Origin: Labilithrix sp. | GTDB lineage: Bacteria > Myxococcota > Polyangia > Polyangiales > Polyangiaceae | Direction of reading: 5' to 3' | Assembly: GCA_028287035.1 (NCBI GenBank) | Contig: JAQBQL010000166.1 | Coordinates: 1-32,968, forward strand | DNA: 32,968 bases | Part shown: piece by piece, positions 1-9,185 of the stretch | Position numbering within the stretch: the stretch's first letter is position 1 | How the letters are laid out: every line of letters starts with the position of its first letter | Program-made: the position numbers and the translations under genes | Notes under the pieces: generated by a model | What the model was told of the DNA's origin: nothing | Database searches by the model: none | The model's input: the letters and a program-made list of their open reading frames with translations, nothing else

Positions 1-1
1 T

Positions 2-865
2 CCCGCCGGAGCGCAGCCCGCCGCGACCCCGCAGAGCGTGAGCGGCGCGCCCTCCGCGACGCCGGCCGCCGCGCGCGCCCAGGTGCACGGCATGTGGGTG
101 TGGAGCACGAAGACTCGCCTCGAGGACGCGCACGGCCTCGAGGCGTTGCTCGCCTCCTGCCGGACCGTGGGCGTCGACGAGGTGTACCTGTCGACGAACA
201 ACGGCGTGCTCGACGACCCGCGGCTCCCGCGCTTCGTCGGAGGCCTGGAGGCCGCGGGCATCCGCGTCGAGGCGCTCTTCGGGGACGCCACGTGGTACCG
301 GCCCGCGGAACGGGCCCCGATGGTCGCGATGATCGAGGCGGTCGCCGGCTACGGCCGCGCGCACCCGGAGGCCGCCTTCGCGGGCATCCACCTCGACATC
401 GAGCCCCACCAGCTGCCCGCGAACCGGGGAAAGCACGATGTCTTCATGCCCGAGCTGATCGCGACCCTGACCGAGGCAACGGCGCTCGCGACGAGGCACG
501 GCCTGACCAGCGCCGCCGATCTGCCGCGCTTCGCGTTCGACGAGAACGGCCCGGCGGTCGCGAGGTCGGTGGGCCGCAGCTTCGTCATGCTCTACCAGCT
601 GCGCGAGAAGACTCCGCAATGGCTCACCCTGCAGAGCGGAAAGGTCATGAAGAACACCTTCGCCGGCCTGCCCCCGGACGTCGGCGGCCGGCTGGTGGTC
701 GGTGTGCGCGTGGAGGACTACCCGGAGGATCTCGAGGGAATGGTCCAGGCGCTCGACGCCGCGAAGGGCGGAGGCGAGAGCGGCCGTTACGGCGGCTGGG
801 CCATCCACGACGAGGCCAAGTACCGGGCGCGCAAGGCAGCCCGCGGAACGCCGATCAGCCCGTGA
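2..865 (+). CDS. TIM-barrel-like secreted protein, copy 1 (5' end outside window)
   Basis: The reading frame is open from base 2, so the true start probably lies before the window; a GTG at 38 is the first possible internal start. A Pro/Ala-rich linker is followed by a domain beginning HGMWVWST. Motifs occur at regular spacing, as expected for the strands of a (beta/alpha)8 barrel: HGMWVW, EVYLSTNN, RVEALFG, GIHLDIEPHQL, SAADLPRFAF, FVMLYQL, VVGVRVEDYP and GGWAIHDEAKYR. The acidic pair in LDIEP is the best candidate for a catalytic or metal site. About half of the residues match the paralogue at 1538-2473, which has a lipoprotein-like leader. I do not recognise the family; a glycosidase-like fold is inferred only from the strand pattern and acidic residues. 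The stop overlaps the convergent HTH gene by 11 bases. Confidence 0.8.
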   Translation, partial: PAGAQPAATPQSVSGAPSATPAAARAQVHGMWVWSTKTRLEDAHGLEALLASCRTVGVDEVYLSTNNGVLDDPRLPRFVGGLEAAGIRVEALFGDATWYRPAERAPMVAMIEAVAGYGRAHPEAAFAGIHLDIEPHQLPANRGKHDVFMPELIATLTEATALATRHGLTSAADLPRFAFDENGPAVARSVGRSFVMLYQLREKTPQWLTLQSGKVMKNTFAGLPPDVGGRLVVGVRVEDYPEDLEGMVQALDAAKGGGESGRYGGWAIHDEAKYRARKAARGTPISP

Positions 866-1292
866 GCGCGGGCCGCGACGCCCAGCCGAGCTCGTCGATC
901 GCGTACCGGCGCAGCGTCGCGTAGCTGACGCGAACCCCGCGCTGCTCGAGCGCGTCGTGCACGGCCGCCAGCGTGAGCCCCGCCCCGAGATAGCGCCGGA
1001 TCCGCGCCCGCTGCGCCTCGAGGACGCGGAGGGCGAGGCGCGAGCGCGCCGGAGCGCGCCGGACGACCGCCTCCACCGCCGCGACCACGTCGTCGTCGAC
1101 CGGCATCCACCGCTCGCGTCGCATGGCCGCCAGGACCGCGAGGTACCGGCGCACGGTCTTGCGGTCGAGCAGTGTCTCGCGCGCGATGGCCCGCACCCCG
1201 GCGCCGGCGCTCCACCGCACGAGCACGTCGCGCACCTTCGATGACCTGGTCGCCAGCGCGACGACGATTCCGGTCACGACAGGTGGTCCCAT
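855..1292 (-). CDS. IS21 IstA-like N-terminal helix-turn-helix protein, lacking the integrase domain
   Basis: This 145-residue basic protein has a first HTH-like segment (VRAIARETLLDRKTVRRYL, about residues 33-51) and a second one near the C-terminus (LEQRGVRVSYATLRRYA). The arrangement of two HTH units, with TVRRYL in the first and an LRRY-type helix in the second, is what I know from the N-terminus of IS21-family IstA transposases. The DDE integrase core that normally follows is missing because the frame stops directly after the second HTH. It is therefore either a truncated transposase relic or a domesticated DNA-binding protein. It sits between two paralogous genes and its 3' end runs 11 bases into copy 1. 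The ATG lies inside a perfect inverted repeat (1288-1321), and no good Shine-Dalgarno sequence is visible. Confidence 0.6.
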   Translation of the reverse strand: MGPPVVTGIVVALATRSSKVRDVLVRWSAGAGVRAIARETLLDRKTVRRYLAVLAAMRRERWMPVDDDVVAAVEAVVRRAPARSRLALRVLEAQRARIRRYLGAGLTLAAVHDALEQRGVRVSYATLRRYAIDELGWASRPALTG

Positions 1293-1321
1293 GACGCTGC
1301 AAACGCGGAGAGCGTCATGGG
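1288..1321. repeat. Perfect 11-bp inverted repeat across the HTH gene start
   Basis: Arms CCCATGACGCT (1288-1298) and AGCGTCATGGG (1311-1321) are exact reverse complements separated by 12 bases. The left arm contains the start codon of the minus-strand HTH gene (1290-1292). It could be an operator for that protein, an RNA hairpin hiding the start codon, or the terminal repeat of a decayed element. Confidence 0.7.
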
Positions 1322-1537
1322 CGTGGCGCCCCGGACAAACCCGTGATTTCCGGGTGCTCGCCGCGCCTCCTCCACGTCTCTCCCGGCTGCCGGTCTAAAG
1401 GTGCTCACGTTCGCGCCGCTCCGGAGGGTGGAACGGGCGCGCCGCCGCTTCGTTCACCACTGCCGTTGCACACAGCGCGTCGCCTCGAGCACGCGTCAGG
1501 AGCCGCCTTGCCGAGACCGTCCTATTGCGAAGAGCTG

Positions 1538-2473
1538 ATGGCCATGAGCCGGAACTCGAGCATGCCACCTGCGTTCATGGCCGCCGCCGTCGCGACGATG
1601 GTGGGCTGCGCCGCGCCCACCGAGCCGCCACCCTCCCCCATCGCGCGGAGCTCGCAGCCCGTGTCGGTCATGCCCGCGCAGTGCCAGGGCCCCGGCGCGG
1701 CCACCCCCGAGGAGCTCGAGGGAGCGCACGGCATGTGGGTGTGGAGCACGGCCAACCGCCTCGCCGATCCACGGGGCGCCGAACGCATCATCGAGAGCTC
1801 GCACGAGGCCGGCCTCAGCGAGGTGTACCTGTCGGTGAACAACGGCGTCCTCAGGGACAAGCGGCTGCCCGCGCTCATGGACGCGCTCGGAGCCTCGGGC
1901 CTCCGCGTCGAGGCGCTGATGGGCGAGGCCAACTGGTACCAGGCCGAGCATCGGCCGGAGATGCTCGCGCGCATCGACGAGGTCGCGGCGTTCAACAAGG
2001 AGCACGCAGCGGGCTTCGCCGCGGTGCATCTCGACGTCGAGCCCCACCAGCTGGAGGAGAACAAGAACAACCACGCCTTCCTCCCGGAGCTCGCGCAGAC
2101 CCTGGCCGAAGCCACCGCCCACGCCGCGAGCCTGTGCATGAGCACGAGCGCCGACCTGCCGCGCTTCGCGCTCGACGAGCAGGGCCCGGCGTTCGCGCAG
2201 GCGGTACCGCGCCTCTTCGTCATGCTCTACCAGCTGAAGGACAGCTCTCCCGACTGGCTCACCGCCGCCAGCGGCGAGGTCCTCGACCACACCTTCCGGG
2301 GCCTCGCCGGCGAGCAGCGCGGGCGTCTCGTCATCAGCCTGCGCATCGAGGACTACCCCGGCACCCTCGAGACCATGATGAGCACACTGGACCAGAAGCA
2401 CGGCAACGACAGCCGCTACGGCGGCTGGGCGATCCACGACGAGGCCAAGTACCGCGTCCGCTTCCGGCTCTGA
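1538..2473 (+). CDS. TIM-barrel-like lipoprotein, copy 2
   Basis: This 311-residue protein is paralogous to the gene at 2-865. I chose ATG 1538 because it gives a short leader, a hydrophobic stretch (AAAVATMVG) and a lipobox-like Cys24; the frame is open back to 1343 but that extension is not leader-like. A second ATG at 1544 is also possible. A Pro/Ser linker (about 25-60) leads to the barrel-like domain, with HGMWVWST at 64-71, EVYLSVNN at 95-102, RVEALMGE at 123-130, VHLDVEPHQL at 163-172 and SADLPRFAL at 204-212, ending in GGWAIHDEAKYR. The D166/E168 pair matches the acidic pair of copy 1. The protein is probably anchored at the cell surface or in the periplasm. The family is not recognised, and glycoside-hydrolase-like activity is only an inference. 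Confidence 0.85.
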   Translation: MAMSRNSSMPPAFMAAAVATMVGCAAPTEPPPSPIARSSQPVSVMPAQCQGPGAATPEELEGAHGMWVWSTANRLADPRGAERIIESSHEAGLSEVYLSVNNGVLRDKRLPALMDALGASGLRVEALMGEANWYQAEHRPEMLARIDEVAAFNKEHAAGFAAVHLDVEPHQLEENKNNHAFLPELAQTLAEATAHAASLCMSTSADLPRFALDEQGPAFAQAVPRLFVMLYQLKDSSPDWLTAASGEVLDHTFRGLAGEQRGRLVISLRIEDYPGTLETMMSTLDQKHGNDSRYGGWAIHDEAKYRVRFRL

Positions 2474-2598
2474 AACATTCGTCACGCGGGTGGCGCCATT
2501 CGCATGACGCCGCGGTGAACCGGCGCGGGCGAGCGCCGTTGATACCTCGAAGGCACGCGCATCGTGGCGCTGGACCAAGGACAAAGGAAGTCGAGATC

Positions 2599-2994
2599 AT
2601 GGGTGACACTGCACTGGCGTTCGGGCTCGCGGATCAGTTCGCCGCCATCGAGGAGCGCGACAGCCGGCGCGAGAACATCTACGCCGCGGTCGACCTGTTC
2701 TCGGAGCACAACTTCTGGTCGGGGCTGACCATGAACATGTCGGAGGGCGGGCTCTTCGTCGCCACCCACACGACGGTGCCTTCCGGGACGCGCCTCCTGC
2801 TCCATCTCCTCCTTCCCTTCGAGAAGGCCCCGCTGGTCGTCGAGGCCGAGGTGCGCTGGAGCCGCCCCTACAGCGGACAGGCCGACGTGCCGCCCGGCCT
2901 CGGGCTCCGGTTCGTCGACGTCGACCCGCCCACGCTGAAGAAGATCAAGAAGTTCGTCGCCACCGTGCGCGAGCCGCTCTTCTACGAGGATTGA
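2599..2994 (+). CDS. PilZ domain protein (Myxococcus TIGR02266 type)
   Basis: This 131-residue soluble protein consists almost wholly of one PilZ domain. The start at ATG 2599 is supported by the AAAGGAAG Shine-Dalgarno at 2583-2590; the longer open frame upstream is out-of-frame coding across the previous gene. The second c-di-GMP motif, [D/N]xSxxG, is present as NMSEGG, followed by a hydrophobic strand (LFVAT) and the GLGLRFVDVD strand near the C-terminus. The first motif, RxxxR, is only partly kept (DSRRENIY), so nucleotide binding is uncertain. Myxobacteria carry many such single-domain PilZ proteins, used in motility and polysaccharide control. It may influence the polysaccharide-precursor genes downstream, but this rests on position alone. 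Confidence 0.85.
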   Translation: MGDTALAFGLADQFAAIEERDSRRENIYAAVDLFSEHNFWSGLTMNMSEGGLFVATHTTVPSGTRLLLHLLLPFEKAPLVVEAEVRWSRPYSGQADVPPGLGLRFVDVDPPTLKKIKKFVATVREPLFYED

Positions 2995-3015
2995 TCCCGG
3001 AATCGAACACGCGAA

Positions 3016-3058
3016 GACCGTCACGGATCGGGCGCACGGCGCCAGCGAGGTGACGGTC
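3016..3058 (+). other. Nested inverted repeat between pilZ-type gene and UDP-sugar dehydrogenase gene
   Basis: GACCGTCAC (3016-3024) pairs exactly with GTGACGGTC (3050-3058), and the loop holds a second stem, GGCGC-ACG-GCGCC (3031-3043). No T-run follows, so it is not a classic terminator. It could be an operator, a Rho-assisted terminator or an RNA leader structure for the gene starting at 3111. Confidence 0.45.
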
Positions 3059-3110
3059 TCGGCTGGCATCGCTCTCGCAACACGACTCCTCGAACCCCCA
3101 AGGAGTCGCC

Positions 3111-4394
3111 ATGAAGGAAAAGATTGCGGTCATCGGTCTCGGCTACGTCGGTCTCCCGGTCGCCATCGCGTTCGCGCGCAAGTTCCCCCACACGGTGGGC
3201 TTCGACATCAACTGCACTCGCATCGACGAGCTGAAGAAGGGCCACGACCGCAACAACGAGACGTCCACGAGCATTCTGCAGGACACCGCGCTCGAGTTCT
3301 CGTGCAACCCGGAGGACCTCGCGACGACCAGCATGTTCGTCGTCGCCGTCCCCACCCCGGTCGACGCGAACAACGTCCCCGACCTCACGCCGCTCGTGAA
3401 GGCGTCCGAGTTCGTCGGCAAGCACATCAAGCCCGGCGCGATCGTCTGCTACGAGTCGACCGTCTATCCCGGCGCGACCGAGGAGGTCTGCGGCCCGATC
3501 CTCGAGAAGGTCTCCGGCCTCAAGTGCGGCGTCGACTTCAAGCTTGCCTATTCGCCGGAGCGCATCAACCCGGGTGACACCGTCAACACGCTCGAGACGG
3601 TCGTGAAGGTCGTCTCCGGCCAGGACGACGAGACCCTCGAGCGCGTCGCCGCGATGTACAGCGGCATCGTCCCCGCGGGCGTCCACAAGGCAACGTCGAT
3701 CAAGGTCGCGGAGGCCGCCAAGGTCATCGAGAACACGCAGCGCGACATCAACATCGCCCTCATGAACGAGCTCGCGGTCATCTTCGACCGCCTCGGCATC
3801 CGCACCATCGACGTCCTCAAGGCCGCCGGCACGAAGTGGAACTTCCTGCCCTTCCGCCCGGGTCTCGTCGGCGGTCACTGCATCGGCGTCGACCCGTACT
3901 ACCTCACGGCGAAGGCGCAGCAGGTCGGTTACCAGCCCGAGGTCATCCTCGCCGGTCGCCGCATCAACAACAACGTCGCGCCGTTCCTCGCGACGAAGAT
4001 GACGAAGATGCTCATCGAGAACGACATCCCGGTGAAGCGCGCCCGCGTCGCCATCCTCGGCCTCACCTTCAAGGAAGACGTCAACGACCTCCGCAACAGC
4101 AAGGTCCCGGACATCCTGAAGGAGCTCGCGTCCTTCGGTATCGACGCGGTCATCCACGACCCGCACGCCGACCACGCCGAGGCGATGCACGAGTACGGCA
4201 TCAAGCTCGCGAAGTGGGAGGACATCCGGAACATGGACGGCGTCATCGTCGCGGTCGGTCACAAGGCCTACAAGGACATGGGCCAGGAGAAGCTCCTCTC
4301 GCTCGTTCGCCACGGCGGCGTGGTCATCGACGCGAAGAGCATGCTCGACCCCAAGCAGATGGGCGAGCGCGGTCTCCGTTACTGGTCGCTCTGA
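3111..4394 (+). CDS. UDP-N-acetylhexosamine 6-dehydrogenase (WbpO/TviB-type nucleotide-sugar dehydrogenase)
   Basis: This 427-residue cytoplasmic enzyme belongs to the UDP-glucose/UDP-mannose dehydrogenase family, which oxidises C6 of a UDP-sugar twice using NAD+. The start has a good AAGGAG at 3100-3105. The N-terminal Rossmann fold is shown by VIGLGYVGLPVAIAFA (residues 7-22). YSPERINPGD (147-156) and the catalytic thiol in GLVGGHCIGVDPYYL (Cys257) are intact, and the C-terminal NAD-type domain contains ILGLTFKEDVNDLRNS. The pattern PGLVGGHCIGVDPYYLTAKA matches the WbpO/TviB group acting on UDP-GlcNAc or UDP-GalNAc better than UDP-glucose enzymes. It lies just upstream of glmS, which supplies GlcN-6-P for UDP-GlcNAc. 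Exact substrate specificity cannot be read from sequence alone. Confidence 0.9.
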   Translation: MKEKIAVIGLGYVGLPVAIAFARKFPHTVGFDINCTRIDELKKGHDRNNETSTSILQDTALEFSCNPEDLATTSMFVVAVPTPVDANNVPDLTPLVKASEFVGKHIKPGAIVCYESTVYPGATEEVCGPILEKVSGLKCGVDFKLAYSPERINPGDTVNTLETVVKVVSGQDDETLERVAAMYSGIVPAGVHKATSIKVAEAAKVIENTQRDINIALMNELAVIFDRLGIRTIDVLKAAGTKWNFLPFRPGLVGGHCIGVDPYYLTAKAQQVGYQPEVILAGRRINNNVAPFLATKMTKMLIENDIPVKRARVAILGLTFKEDVNDLRNSKVPDILKELASFGIDAVIHDPHADHAEAMHEYGIKLAKWEDIRNMDGVIVAVGHKAYKDMGQEKLLSLVRHGGVVIDAKSMLDPKQMGERGLRYWSL

Positions 4395-4425
4395 TATCCA
4401 CTCTTGGCTTGGGAAGATACCTAGA

Positions 4426-6270
<1,845 letters not shown>

Positions 6271-6420
6271 GCGCTTCGCTCGCGCGCGGCGTGGCGGCAG
6301 GGGCTAGCATGGCCTCATGCCGCTCCCGCCGATGCGCGAAGTGCGTACCGTGACGTCGGTGTCCCGGTGGATCGGTCGCGATCCTCGAGCGCCTGCTGGC
6401 GGCGCCCGCAGTGGCTGCGC

Positions 6421-6437
6421 GCCCTGCATTTCAGGGC
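6421..6437 (+). other. Short hairpin in the glmS-protease gap
   Basis: GCCCTG (6421-6426) and CAGGGC (6432-6437) form a 6-bp stem with a 5-base loop, followed by CCTTTCG. It is a weak terminator or leader hairpin. The 228-base gap 6271-6498 shows no convincing gene or other signal. Confidence 0.3.
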
Positions 6438-6498
6438 CTTTCGTGAGCGACACACCTTGTCCCACACGGCACGGCTCGTGCAGCCGGTTCCGTCGGTC

Positions 6499-7413
6499 AT
6501 GAAGTCTTTCGTCGCTGCCGTTCTCGCGCTGGGAGCCTTCGCAGGGGCGACGGCGACGGCGAGCAGCGCCCTCGCCTTCTGCCGCTCGACCACGTGCCGG
6601 ACGACCGCCTCGCACGACTGCGCTACGGACGAGAACACCTGCCCGACCGACGGCGCGAAGCTTTACTGGCCCACGAGCTGCGTCGGCTTCTCGCTGAACC
6701 AGCAGGGCACCGAGGCGCTCGATCCGGACGAGACGTTCGCGACGCTCCGCAAGACCTTCCAGGCGTGGACCGAGGTGGACTGCCCGGGCGGCGGCCGCGC
6801 GTCGATCACGTTCGAGGAGCGCGGCCCGGTGAGCTGCCACAAGAGCGAGTACAACAAGGAAGGGCACAACCTGAACGTCGTGCTCTTCCAGGACAACGAC
6901 TGGAAGTACCGCGGTATCGACGCGACGCTCGCGAAGACGAGCGTGACGTACAACGACCAGACCGGCGAGATCTACGATGCGGACATCGAGATCAACACCG
7001 CCAACAACAACATGACGATCTCGGATCCGCCGAAGAAGGTCGCGTACGACCTCCAGGCGATCATCACTCACGAGGTCGGTCACTTCATCGGCATCGCGCA
7101 CTCCGGCGACGACTCGTCGGTCATGGCGCCGACGTACTCGCCCGGCTCGATCGCGCAGCGCACGCTGACTCCCGACGACATCGAGGCGGTCTGCGCGATC
7201 TATCCGCCGAACAGCGGCGTCGTTTGCGACCCCGAGCCGCGCGGCGGCTTCAGCGAGTCGTGCGCCTCGCCGGTGGAGACGAGATCAGGCGTCTGCAGCG
7301 CGGCGCCCCTCGCGAAGGATGCGGGCGGCGCGGGTACGGCATCGTTCGCGGTGATGGGGCTCGGGGCACTGGCGGTGGCGCGGCGCGTCCGCTCTTCTCG
7401 GAGAAAATCATGA
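6499..7413 (+). CDS. Secreted matrixin-like zinc metalloprotease with MYXO-CTERM-like tail
   Basis: This is a 304-residue exported protein. I chose ATG 6499 because it begins a clear signal peptide (MKSFVAAVLALGAFAGATA, cleavage probably near ALA-F at 24-27). The metzincin zinc site HEVGHFIGIAH spans residues 191-201 with Glu192 as general base, and the Met-turn is SSVMAP (Met209), as in matrixins and other metzincins. Eight or more Cys residues suggest disulphides outside the cytoplasm. The C-terminus has Cys266-Ser, a short hydrophobic helix (SFAVMGLGALAVA) and an Arg/Lys cluster (RRVRSSRRKS). This layout resembles MYXO-CTERM surface-sorting signals, though the helix is short. The stop overlaps the start of the next lipoprotein gene (ATGA). 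Confidence 0.87.
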   Translation: MKSFVAAVLALGAFAGATATASSALAFCRSTTCRTTASHDCATDENTCPTDGAKLYWPTSCVGFSLNQQGTEALDPDETFATLRKTFQAWTEVDCPGGGRASITFEERGPVSCHKSEYNKEGHNLNVVLFQDNDWKYRGIDATLAKTSVTYNDQTGEIYDADIEINTANNNMTISDPPKKVAYDLQAIITHEVGHFIGIAHSGDDSSVMAPTYSPGSIAQRTLTPDDIEAVCAIYPPNSGVVCDPEPRGGFSESCASPVETRSGVCSAAPLAKDAGGAGTASFAVMGLGALAVARRVRSSRRKS

Positions 7414-8645
7414 CCTTTCGTTCCCTTCTCGGGCTCGCGCTCACCGGCGCGGCCCTCTTCGCCGGCGTCGGCACGCAGGGCTGCTCGTCGACCACCTCTG
7501 CCTCGGACACGGGCGTCCACTGCACGCCGGGCGCGTACGTCTTCTGCCGCTGCGCCGACAAGGGCGAGGGCACGAAGCTGTGCCGCCCCGACGGCGTCAG
7601 CTTCGAGGCGTGCGCCACCGGCGCGGCCGGCGAGTGCGTCGGCGGTGAGGACATCACCGATCCGCAGACCGGCGAGCCGGTCGACCCGCCCGACGACAAG
7701 GACAGCGGGACCGTGACGCCCACCGCCAAGGTCGACGCGTGCCCCGGCCAACCTACCGCGGTGAGCAGCACCGCGCTCGTCACCGAGGGCGACACGACGG
7801 GCGCCGCGGACAAGGCGAAGGGCAAGCCCGGAGCGTGCACGGCCGGCGGCGGGGGGCCCGACCACATCTATCACCTGCAGCCGACCGCGACCGGCGCGCT
7901 CGCCATCAAGGTGCAGGGGCTCGGCACGTTGAACCCGACGGTCTACCTGCGCTCTTCGTGCGAGGACGAGGCCTCGCAGCTCTCGTGCGCCGAGACCACG
8001 GGCCCGGGCGGGGCCGAGCAGCTGCGCTACGAGGTCGTCACCGGCCGCGACTACTACCTGTTCGTCGACGGCGCGTCGGGGAGCGCCGGCAAGTATGCCG
8101 TCGACCTCAAGCTAACGCCCGGTCCGGTGTGCGGGGACATGAAGATCGACACCGGCGAGGCGTGCGACGACGGCAACAAGGTGGACGGCGACGGATGCTC
8201 GCCGGGCTGCAACGCGGTCAACGGCGATCCGGCGTCCGGGGGCAGCTGTCCCGGGCAGGCCGTGCACGTCTGGCCGGGCCGCAGCGTCAGCGGTACGGGC
8301 TCCACGGTGGGCTACGTCAATACGTTCACGAAGACCGGCAGCTCGTGCACGGTGAGCGCGAGCGATCTCAACACCTCCTTCGACCACGTCTATGCGGTGA
8401 CGGCGCACGGCGCGGGCACGCTCAAGGTGACGCTGACGCCGGAGTCGGCGTTCAACGCGATGCTCGTCGCGCGGCGGACGTGCGCCGATGCCGCGACGCA
8501 GGGCACGGACATGTGCGCCAACGCGGGCAGCAACGGCGCGGTCGAGACGATGAGCTTTCCCGTGACGAGCGGCCAGACCGTCTACGTCGCTGCGGACGGC
8601 GTGCTGGGCCAGAAGGGCACGTACAGCATCAAGTTCGAGCTCTGA
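7410..8645 (+). CDS. Cys-rich DUF4215 lipoprotein with two beta-sandwich-like repeats
   Basis: This 411-residue protein starts in an ATGA overlap with the protease gene. The leader (MTFRSLLGLALTGAALFAG) ends in GTQGC, giving a lipoprotein Cys25. An acidic Pro/Asp linker lies at about 80-105. Residues 241-268 carry the myxobacterial Cys-rich repeat (CGD, ACDDGN, DGDGCSPGC), the DUF4215-type calcium/disulphide motif. On either side are two related domains (about 110-236 and 275-411), each ending in a strand pair such as GRDYYLFVDG or GQTVYVAADG plus GKYAVDLKL or GTYSIKFEL. These look like PPC-type beta-sandwich modules that commonly accompany secreted proteases. A role as surface partner or adhesin of the coupled protease is an inference. 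Confidence 0.85.
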   Translation: MTFRSLLGLALTGAALFAGVGTQGCSSTTSASDTGVHCTPGAYVFCRCADKGEGTKLCRPDGVSFEACATGAAGECVGGEDITDPQTGEPVDPPDDKDSGTVTPTAKVDACPGQPTAVSSTALVTEGDTTGAADKAKGKPGACTAGGGGPDHIYHLQPTATGALAIKVQGLGTLNPTVYLRSSCEDEASQLSCAETTGPGGAEQLRYEVVTGRDYYLFVDGASGSAGKYAVDLKLTPGPVCGDMKIDTGEACDDGNKVDGDGCSPGCNAVNGDPASGGSCPGQAVHVWPGRSVSGTGSTVGYVNTFTKTGSSCTVSASDLNTSFDHVYAVTAHGAGTLKVTLTPESAFNAMLVARRTCADAATQGTDMCANAGSNGAVETMSFPVTSGQTVYVAADGVLGQKGTYSIKFEL

Positions 8646-8652
8646 GGGCGAG

Positions 8653-8681
8653 CGGCCGCGGCCGGCACGCGGAGTGCTTTT
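8653..8681 (+). terminator. Possible weak terminator after the DUF4215 gene
   Basis: A 12-bp perfect palindrome CGGCCGCGGCCG (8653-8664) is followed by GCAC-GCGGA-GTGC (8665-8677) and TTTT (8678-8681), 8 bases after the stop. The stem before the T-run is only 4-5 bp, so termination is uncertain. Confidence 0.35.
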
Positions 8682-8721
8682 CGACCTACGGGGCGGTCCC
8701 GAGCGGGGCGGAAAGGACGCA

Positions 8722-8973
8722 ATGACCGAAGAGAAGAAACTGAACCGGAGCGAGGGCTCCGCCGCCGAAGAGGCCTTGAGCACCGACGCGCCCGAGACGG
8801 CGGACCGCGATGGCGAGCGTCGAGAGGGGCGGGCGGACGAGCGGGAGGCCAATGGCGAGCCTGCCGCCACCGAGGCGTTTGCGGACGCGGCGGCGCGCCA
8901 CGTCGACGAGCGCTCCCCGGCCGGGAGCGCGATAGCCCCGCAGGCACCCGGGATGCAACGAGGGAAGTCATGA
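8722..8973 (+). CDS. Small charged, probably disordered protein
   Basis: This 83-residue protein starts at ATG 8722 behind GAAAGGA (8711-8717). It is rich in Glu, Asp, Ala and Arg, with no Cys, Trp or Tyr and no hydrophobic core, so it is likely intrinsically disordered and cytoplasmic. The next small gene starts within its stop codon (ATGA at 8970), which supports both as real coupled genes. I recognise no family. Confidence is limited by the low complexity; the supporting points are the ribosome-binding site and the coupling. Confidence 0.5.
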   Translation: MTEEKKLNRSEGSAAEEALSTDAPETADRDGERREGRADEREANGEPAATEAFADAAARHVDERSPAGSAIAPQAPGMQRGKS

Positions 8974-9173
8974 GCGACCCGAACAAGCCGGAGCTGCCGT
9001 CCCATCCGAACGATCCCTCGAGCCCGCGGGAGATCGAGAACCCTGGTGATCCGGGGTTCCCGGTCCTCGTGCCGCCCGAGCCGGCGGTGCTCCCGAACCA
9101 GACCTCGCCGCAGCCGTTCACGCCGGACGTTCCGGACGAGACGCAGACGAACGAGCGTACCCGCGCCAACTAG
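8970..9173 (+). CDS. Small Pro-rich protein
   Basis: This 67-residue protein overlaps the previous stop by four bases, with AGGGAAG just upstream of ATG 8970. It is rich in Pro, Asn, Glu and Asp (for example NPGDPGFPVLVPPEPAVLP) and has no membrane segment or signal peptide. It probably stays disordered and may serve as a linker or binding peptide with its partner. It ends 12 bases before the stop of the convergent NikR-like gene. The family is unknown. Confidence 0.5.
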   Translation: MSDPNKPELPSHPNDPSSPREIENPGDPGFPVLVPPEPAVLPNQTSPQPFTPDVPDETQTNERTRAN

Positions 9174-9185
9174 CGGCGCTGGCAG

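Noticed and set aside
3021..4313. 430-codon minus-strand frame opposite the UDP-sugar dehydrogenase
   Set aside because: Low-complexity Val/Asp/Arg translation typical of an antisense frame in GC-rich DNA.
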